Below are positions 18,711-24,136 of a stretch of 24,136 bases of DNA, piece after piece. Source of the stretch: Phoronis australis (Eukaryota > Phoronida > Phoronidae); the NCBI GenBank assembly GCA_002633005.1, contig NMRA01000223.1:506290-530425 (forward strand), in the 5' to 3' direction. The notes beneath the pieces are model-generated. The model had not been told where the DNA came from and did not search any database. It saw only the letters and a program-made list of their open reading frames with translations. Position 1 is the first letter of the stretch, and the number at the start of each line of letters is the position of its first letter. A program made the position numbers and the translations under genes.

Positions 18711-21700
18711 GTACTAGTCATGTGGGGTGTGTTTTCCAGCCACCTGTTCAGTAACGCTAAGACCAAGCTAAAAAGCAAGACTTCGCGAGATTGCGTGAGA
18801 TTATGCCATGTATTTCAAATGAGATCACGTGACTTTGGCTAGATTTCAGCTAGGTCCTAGCGTAGGTCCTAGCGTTACTGAACGCACGCCTGGTGTTCAT
18901 TCTATCTTTTTGCTCAGTCGCAAAGGATATTTCTGGACTGCGCCTTTGCGCCATTAGTGCATAAGAAAATAAAAAGGCACAAGCACATTGCAACAGTGCG
19001 CTCCTCGGGTGCATCTTTTAAAACGCAACATTCTTCATAAAATGCAAGGTTCTAGTCAACCTACAGCCAGTCGAGTAAAACTTAATTCTGTTCTTATTTT
19101 GATTGTCTTTGGGGTTTCTGTTTCATGTGTTACCACACACAAAGTGTGCTGGGCACTGGTGCACCCAAAGGGCGCAAGTCCAAGCATGGTCAGGAATATC
19201 CCTGCAGTCGTACATGAGCAGTAGGAATATGCTTTAATGAGAATGGTGATGGTGAAAGTTTCATAACTATATTTGGTTATTTAAAGATTTTTGTGCCATT
19301 GCTGTGTTTTTTATCAGTTGTGTCTGATAATACTGTTTTGAATATTTGAAGTAAGTTACATAGTAATTGGTAATGATTTGTGTTATGAATGGCTATAGTG
19401 AAACTCATCCTAGTCGAAAATTAAGGCTGCCATTAATCATCTAAACAAAGATTTGTTTTTTACCACTTCTTGATTTAATTCCATCTTTGTGCTCAGTCAT
19501 ACATGAGCAACAGGGATGTGTTTTAATGGGAATGGTGATGTTGGAATTTTCATAGTAAATTTGGTTATTTAAAGATTATGTGCCATCGCTGTTTTTTATC
19601 AGTTGAGTCTGATAATACATTTTGTATGGCTGAAATTTGGTATAATGTATGTTATGATTGACAATACTGAATCTTTTCCTAGTTGGAAATAAAGCTGCTA
19701 TAAACCATCTTCTGTCAACAAAGACTTGTTGATTTTTACCACTTCTTGATTTAGTTTCTCTTGCCCTTATAAAACTGGTCTCACTTTGTTTATTCTTTTA
19801 ACTAGAAGCTGTTTCTGGGCTTGAGAAGAACGGTCTGTATACTATTGCTGAGGACCAGAGTCGGCACACATGAATCCGGTGTGACAAGTCTGGTCTCAAG
19901 TATTAACACCCGGCCTGTTCTTGCCAAGACCAGGAATTGCTTCTAAACTGAACAAGGAATAAGTCGAGACCAGTTTTATAACGGCAAGTGCTCTAAATCA
20001 AAATGTTTCCTTACGTGCCTTTAAGCAAAAATACATGGAACAGAATTAAACCTGAAATCTTCATTATGAGGTGATTGTAGATCATATACATACACCAACT
20101 CTGTTTGATTGTTGTTTGATATTACAGCAAGCAGTTAAGTTTATGCAACACGGAAAAAGAAGGCGACTTTCCACTGCAGATGTAGACAATGCGCTCAAAG
20201 TGAAAAATATTGAGGTACGTGTTGCAACTTAACAAATACGCAACAAAATATTCATGGATATTTCAAACTCAGTTAAATTACGCTAATGAGAACATTACTG
20301 CCTGAATACTGCACGCGTTCATGTAGTCACTGGGAAGCCTTAGCCCACAAATGTTCTTATGCAGGTGAACAGGTTATCACATTACATGTTTTTTCATAAA
20401 AAAGTCGGATATTAGGACCCTTTCTTCGTTTACACTCATGCATGTTGTGTCTCCTTTTTGGTTTCCATTCTTTTGGGTAATAAGAAAATGTCTGTGATCA
20501 GCTTGTTTTACAATTGAAAGTAAACATGATTATTTTCTTAATCTGGGTCTGACAGGCTTTCTTACTGGAGAACGTTTGCTCTTTTCCATAAAATTGCCTT
20601 AAAATATTTTTGTAGTTAATACAGGTGCTATTAGTTTTAATTAAAATGATTTCTAAAAATTCAAAATTAGAATTGAAACACTCTTTGTCTCTGATTTCTA
20701 CAAAAGCATTGCAGATCTGTCTTTGTGCAATTATGTCTGAGTGTAAAACAGTTCTCACTTTACAAAATAAAATAATTGCCCATAATTCTGTTCCTTCACC
20801 GTATCTTGGAATGACTTCTCTTCCCAGGTACTCTGACGACCATAAATTTGTCAATGCTATCAGCTGCCATAGCAGGAAATTCTGCTTGCAGTCGGTCATC
20901 CTGATTGGTAGTTATGAGTTATTTTGCCCAATTTCATTCAACTTGTACTGTATACATGACCGGACTGGTTAAAAATTGTATTAATTTTTTAAAGATTATT
21001 TCTTTTTCAGCTGTTGTGTCTGCATATGTCATGGTATTGCAATGCACAAGCTCTTTTGTTGTGATTATGTTGTTTTTTTCCTAGTAACATTGCGGTTCAT
21101 CAACTGTTCGGAACAAACATATCACCAGACATCACCCCCAAAATCTAACTGATTGATCCGTAACCCAGTCCTGACCTGTCCCCGACTGTTATGTCAAGAT
21201 CTATCAACTTTTCCGTTAACGTGTTGACAGGCAGAGTGACTGATGAACAAAAATAGACAATTTCGCTCCTTTCTAGTTCTGATTGGCTTTCGGAGTTGTG
21301 CTGCATATGTTCTACACATCTCCAATAGAGACAAACCAATGCTGAAACACACAATAGTTGGCCAACACCTCACAGGCAGCATCAATCAACGTAGAGTGTG
21401 TCTTCTGTTGTCAAGCTGGATGGGCAATAGTCACTTACAGGGGGTCCCGGATTTTGAGAACCAGTTTGATGCCCGTTATTCAGTGGAGAAAACTGGTTCT
21501 CAAAATCCAGGAGCCCTGCAGTAACCATTACTGTGTGGAAGAGTGGGGAGATGATTAAGTGTTCATCATCAATGACCATGGCTGCGACAGGTAATAACGG
21601 GTAATTACTTCATGTGTTCTTATGCGTTACAGCCTCTCTATGGGTTCCATTCACGTGACTTCATCCCGTTTCGCCACGCTAGTGGCGGTGGGCGAGAGCT

Positions 21701-23429
21701 TCACTTTATCGAAGAGAAGGACCTTGAACTGGATGAGATAATCAACACAGATTTACCAAAGATACCCAAGGAGGTCACATTGCAGTGTAAGTGAGGCAAT
21801 CTCATGTTTTATTCAGTGAAACTTGGATTATTTCCTGTACCTGTGACTGTGTATCTGTCGGAGCACTTAGTTCTATTTGCTGAATATTATTGGGTCAGAT
21901 TTGACTAGAACTTCCCTGCTACTGGATCCCTCTGTTGGTCATGTTCAGATTTATTTTAATTCGCATTCCCTGTGCTTTGCCATGTGCAACACATGCTTGA
22001 GAAATTGTTAAATGTTTGTTTTTAGTTGACATGTTAGACAAAAAAGTTTTTCCAAAGAATGGGCTTGATGTACGAAAACTGACGATGCTCAAATCAAAGT
22101 TTGTGCTTTTTAACACGTAGGTTGTATAACTATTACCAGTATATGGAGGTTGAGACATTTTGCATTGTGTAAATTTCCACATTCCTAGCTCAACTGTTTT
22201 ATTTTTCCTCCTACAGCTCACTGGTTGGCTATTGACGGCGTTCAACCAGCCATTCCTGAGAACCCTCCACCGATATCTAAGGACCTGCAGAAGCTGGAAA
22301 GTGTTGATCCCAGCATAAAGTCATCGACTGAAAAACTACAGAAGCCTAAACAGGTCACGGAAAATGACAAAACAAGTAAACAAAAAGTTAAACAGCCAGA
22401 GATGGCCCGACTTAAGGAGTTAGCAGTGCATGAGTTGTCCGCAGTAAGTTTTTTGGAGCTCGTTTTCCTAAGAAGCTTCCGTCTTTTTAGTCTTTAAGTT
22501 GGAATGTTGGCCTGATGTCAACACCGTAGTTTATTGTAATGTGATGCTTGAAGGCGTGATTCCTTTGCTGTTGACAAGGCTGTAAGTTTGGTAACATCTG
22601 CTATCTGTAAATACATTGCAAGGGAGCATTCATTATTTTAATGTTTTCAGGTGTGTGGAAAGCATTCCTGAAATGTTAATGGTCCCTGATTGTTTCTCAA
22701 AAATTACACGAAACGTAATTAATTAGACTAGGAAATTTTCTGGTCTCTTAATTTCTTTAGATAGTTTTGAGCTTCATATCAAATTGTATGTGCATTGATG
22801 TTCTTGTATTTTGTTTGAAGTGGTTAACAAGCCCAGTTGGATGGGTGTTCAAGTAACACTGGTCACTGTAATAAGTTTATTTTTTTCTTCTTAATTAAAG
22901 CAGTTTTGGCTGTATTTTTGTCCTATTATCTCAAAATTTACACTGCTTGATTGGTGTGTTTTGTGTTGGCCCTAGAATGGCTGCAATGGTGTCTGGAAAT
23001 GGCACCAAGGAAACAAACTTTTATTACAGTACAATAACTTGAACATATAATAATGGAATTCATCGTTATCACTGACAAATATGTCTCACATATATGACAA
23101 ATTAAAGTAAAGTTGATGTGACTTATACATGCAAAAAAGCATAAAAAACCTGTTGCAATTGAGACTTCCCGGTGACATTTTAAGATGGGACAAATAATGA
23201 CATGCCATTAAAAACGAATCTGTTCTCTGACGGAGCGATCCAATGTTTGTTAAGTTACCTCGTACACTTAATCGGCTGGTTTCAGGAACAGCAGCTGTAT
23301 TATAAGGAGATTACTGAGGCATGTGTAGGATCAGATGAGATCAAGCGAACAGAAGCGTTGCAAAGCCTTTCTTCCGACCCTGGTCTGCATCAAATGTTGC
23401 CCAGGTTTAGTGGGTTTATTTCTGAAGGG
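18567..23429 (+). CDS. TAF6: TAF6, TFIID subunit 6 (5' half; gene continues past window)
   Basis: TAF6 pairs with TAF9 through a histone fold and scaffolds the core of TFIID, which binds core promoters and recruits RNA polymerase II in the nucleus. Five exons (18567-18710, 20128-20214, 21633-21786, 22217-22443, 23286-23429) join in frame into residues 1-252. Residues about 13-77 are the histone fold, including [12 protein letters not shown] and the loop [16 protein letters not shown]. Residues 78-150 hold the family-specific [23 protein letters not shown] and [10 protein letters not shown] blocks. Residues 151-199 are a Lys-rich, low-conservation linker. Residues 200-252 ([20 protein letters not shown] ... 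[11 protein letters not shown]) start the HEAT domain. These blocks distinguish TAF6 from TAF6L. The start fits the family's usual N-terminus. The remaining HEAT repeats and C-terminal tail lie downstream of the window. Confidence 0.96.
18736..18893. mobile_element. 158-bp hairpin element in TAF6 intron 1
   Basis: GTTCAGTAACGCTA (18746-18759) is perfectly inverted at 18870-18883, and pairing extends outward to CCAG/CTGG at the ends. A 12-bp unit TAGGTCCTAGCG is tandemly duplicated at 18851-18874 in the right arm. It begins only 25 bases after the exon 1 donor. Confidence 0.65.
19205..19760 (+). repeat. Tandem duplication, ~289-bp period, in TAF6 intron 1
   Basis: The unit starting CAGTCGTACATGAGCA (19205) recurs as CAGTCATACATGAGCA (19494). 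Similarity continues through TTTGGTTATTTAAAGATT, TTTTTTATCAGTTG and TACCACTTCTTGATTTA at the unit ends, with many substitutions and small indels. The duplication is therefore not recent. It is non-coding. Confidence 0.8.
19747..20000. mobile_element. ~250-bp foldback (MITE-like) element in TAF6 intron 1
   Basis: CTTGCCCTTATAAAACTGG (from 19760) pairs with the reverse complement of the right end (to about 19987). Imperfect arms of about 70 bp extend through GGTCTC, TAGAAGC and AAGAAC blocks. TGATTTAG at 19747 and CTAAATCA at 19993-20000 extend the symmetry outward. It abuts the tandem duplication and has no coding content. Confidence 0.7.
20128..20214 (+). CDS. TAF6: TAF6 coding exon 2 (residues 49-77)
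   Basis: The acceptor ATTACAG precedes CAAGCAGTTAAG and the donor GTACGT follows at 20215. The 29 codons encode [20 protein letters not shown] and the end of the histone fold (KVKNIE). Phase 0 at both ends. Confidence 0.95.
20215..21632 (+). other. TAF6 intron 2 (1,418 bp)
   Basis: GTACGT to GTTACAG. AT-rich with no exon seen. Opposed open frames around 20498-20972 overlap each other and resemble nothing. A foldback near the 3' end is listed separately. Confidence 0.85.
21438..21522. mobile_element. 85-bp foldback with CAGGG-type ends
   Basis: GGATTTTGAGAACCAGTTT (21449-21467) is perfectly inverted at 21490-21508, with imperfect extension outward to CAGGG and CCCTG. CAGGG termini recall hAT-type non-autonomous elements, but no 8-bp target duplication is evident. 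Confidence 0.65.
21633..21786 (+). CDS. TAF6: TAF6 coding exon 3 (residues 78-128 plus one base)
   Basis: The acceptor GTTACAG is followed by CCTCTCTATGGG. It encodes [14 protein letters not shown] and SGGGRELHF, the most characteristic TAF6 block after the histone fold. The donor GTAAGT is at 21787. The exon ends with one base of the codon for Ser129. Confidence 0.95.
22217..22443 (+). CDS. TAF6: TAF6 coding exon 4 (residues 129-204)
   Basis: Two bases complete Ser129, then [18 protein letters not shown] follows, a near-invariant family block. Next is a Lys/Ser/Glu-rich linker, and the exon ends HELSA|GTAAGT. The reading frame stays open past the donor for 17 codons, which are intronic. Confidence 0.95.
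22444..23285 (+). other. TAF6 intron 4 (842 bp)
   Basis: GTAAGT to TTTCAG. AT-rich, no gene or clear repeat seen. Confidence 0.85.
23286..23429 (+). CDS. TAF6: TAF6 coding exon 5 (residues 205-252)
   Basis: GAACAGCAGCTGTATTAT after TTTCAG restores the family sequence [15 protein letters not shown]. The exon continues to [17 protein letters not shown] and opens the HEAT-repeat domain. Phase 0 at both ends. Confidence 0.95.
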
Positions 23430-24136
23430 GTGAGTGTTTTGTTTTGTATGTCCCGAGCACAACAGATTGTAAATCTCACACAACATGGATTCTGCAACAT
23501 GCTAGTTCATTTGTTACGAGTCTTGGCTGAACGGGATTGGCTAAAAGATTTTACTCAATCCTTTGTGCATATTGCGTCTCCTGCCATCTGTAAAAAGGTG
23601 AATTGTCGTTGTCCTTAAACTATGCTTTTGAAAAGAATAAAATGACTGTTGATATTCATTTTAATAGATAGTTACCTCAGGGTCTTTGTGAAGGGAATTG
23701 CATCTTACTGTTTGCTGGCTAGTGAACATTATACCCTTTACATGCCAGCTGTAGGCTATAAAACAACTTTGAAGACTGTTGCTAACACTGCCATAGCAGG
23801 CAGCATTAAACCATGGGAACCCTTGGGTCTAATTTCTGAACTGAAGCCTCATACGTAGATATTGGGGTGTATTGAGAGTATGACACCAGACACACTCAGC
23901 ATTAGCTCTGTTTTAATTTGAGCAGGCAATGCAACATTGAAGTTTTAAGATTTGTCTCTTGTAGTGTAAAATATTTGGCTTTGGAGTCAATTTTTTGTTT
24001 TTGATCTTTTCTGTTTTAGTTTAGTCTATTCATTATCTCAGTTAAATACAGTGGAACTAGCAGAAGTCGGATGCTCTAATTTATCTGAATGGTCAAATGC
24101 ATGAACTGAAACAATTGTACCACATAGCCTTTTGCA
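23430..24136 (+). other. TAF6 intron 5, truncated by window end
   Basis: It begins GTGAGT. The next expected block of the family (the rest of the HEAT repeats) is not present in any frame to 24136. A 69-codon open frame at 23649-23858 does not resemble TAF6. Confidence 0.8.

Larger units (their letters stand above)
18711..20127 (+). other. TAF6 intron 1 (1,417 bp), mostly repeats
   Basis: Bounded by GTACTA and ATTACAG. It contains a hairpin element, a tandem duplication and a foldback, listed separately. A CACGTGAC E-box occurs near 18825. No exon was recognised inside. Confidence 0.85.

Noticed and set aside
23649-23858. 69-codon open frame after TAF6 exon 5
   Set aside because: It does not match the HEAT-repeat sequence that should follow FISEG, and lacks a fitting acceptor. 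Treated as intronic.

Overview
The window is animal nuclear DNA. The genes are split by introns with canonical GT/AG ends, the promoters look like those of RNA polymerase II, and AT-rich non-coding DNA is full of small foldback (MITE-like) elements and short tandem repeats. Two genes can be supported, both on the + strand. The TAF6 protein is clearly metazoan. The second gene looks like a melanin-concentrating-hormone (MCH)-type neuropeptide precursor, which outside vertebrates is known from ambulacrarians such as starfish. I therefore favour an invertebrate deuterostome (echinoderm or hemichordate), but a lancelet or lophotrochozoan is not excluded.

Layout. Positions 1-1040 are a diverged tandem array of about 130-bp units grouped in threes, a higher-order repeat of about 390 bp. 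Most units carry a CTCF-like motif in the same orientation. From 1041 to 9000 I see no gene. This stretch holds an E-box palindrome, a perfect hairpin followed by a T-run, a segment flanked by 15-bp direct repeats, one copy of a dispersed repeat and a foldback element. A TATA promoter at 9048 opens a two-exon gene. Exon 1 (coding 9136-9145) supplies only the first three codons plus one base. A 4.05-kb intron follows, then exon 2 (13197-13642). The spliced protein is 151 residues, with a signal peptide, dibasic cleavage sites, two amidation signals and one ten-residue disulfide ring resembling MCH. Positions 13763-17440 hold no recognisable gene, but contain an inverted second copy of the dispersed repeat and a MITE-like element.

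The 3' quarter is the 5' half of TAF6, a TFIID subunit. Five phase-compatible coding exons between 18567 and 23429 encode residues 1-252: the complete histone fold, the conserved middle region and the start of the HEAT domain. The rest of the gene lies beyond the window. Upstream are CCAAT boxes, a ZNF143/THAP11-like element and candidate untranslated leader exons. TAF6 intron 1 is built largely of repeats: a hairpin, a 289-bp-period tandem duplication and a 250-bp foldback.

The two genes have no obvious functional link. One is a housekeeping transcription factor and the other a putative secreted peptide hormone. The peptide gene is the item most worth following up.
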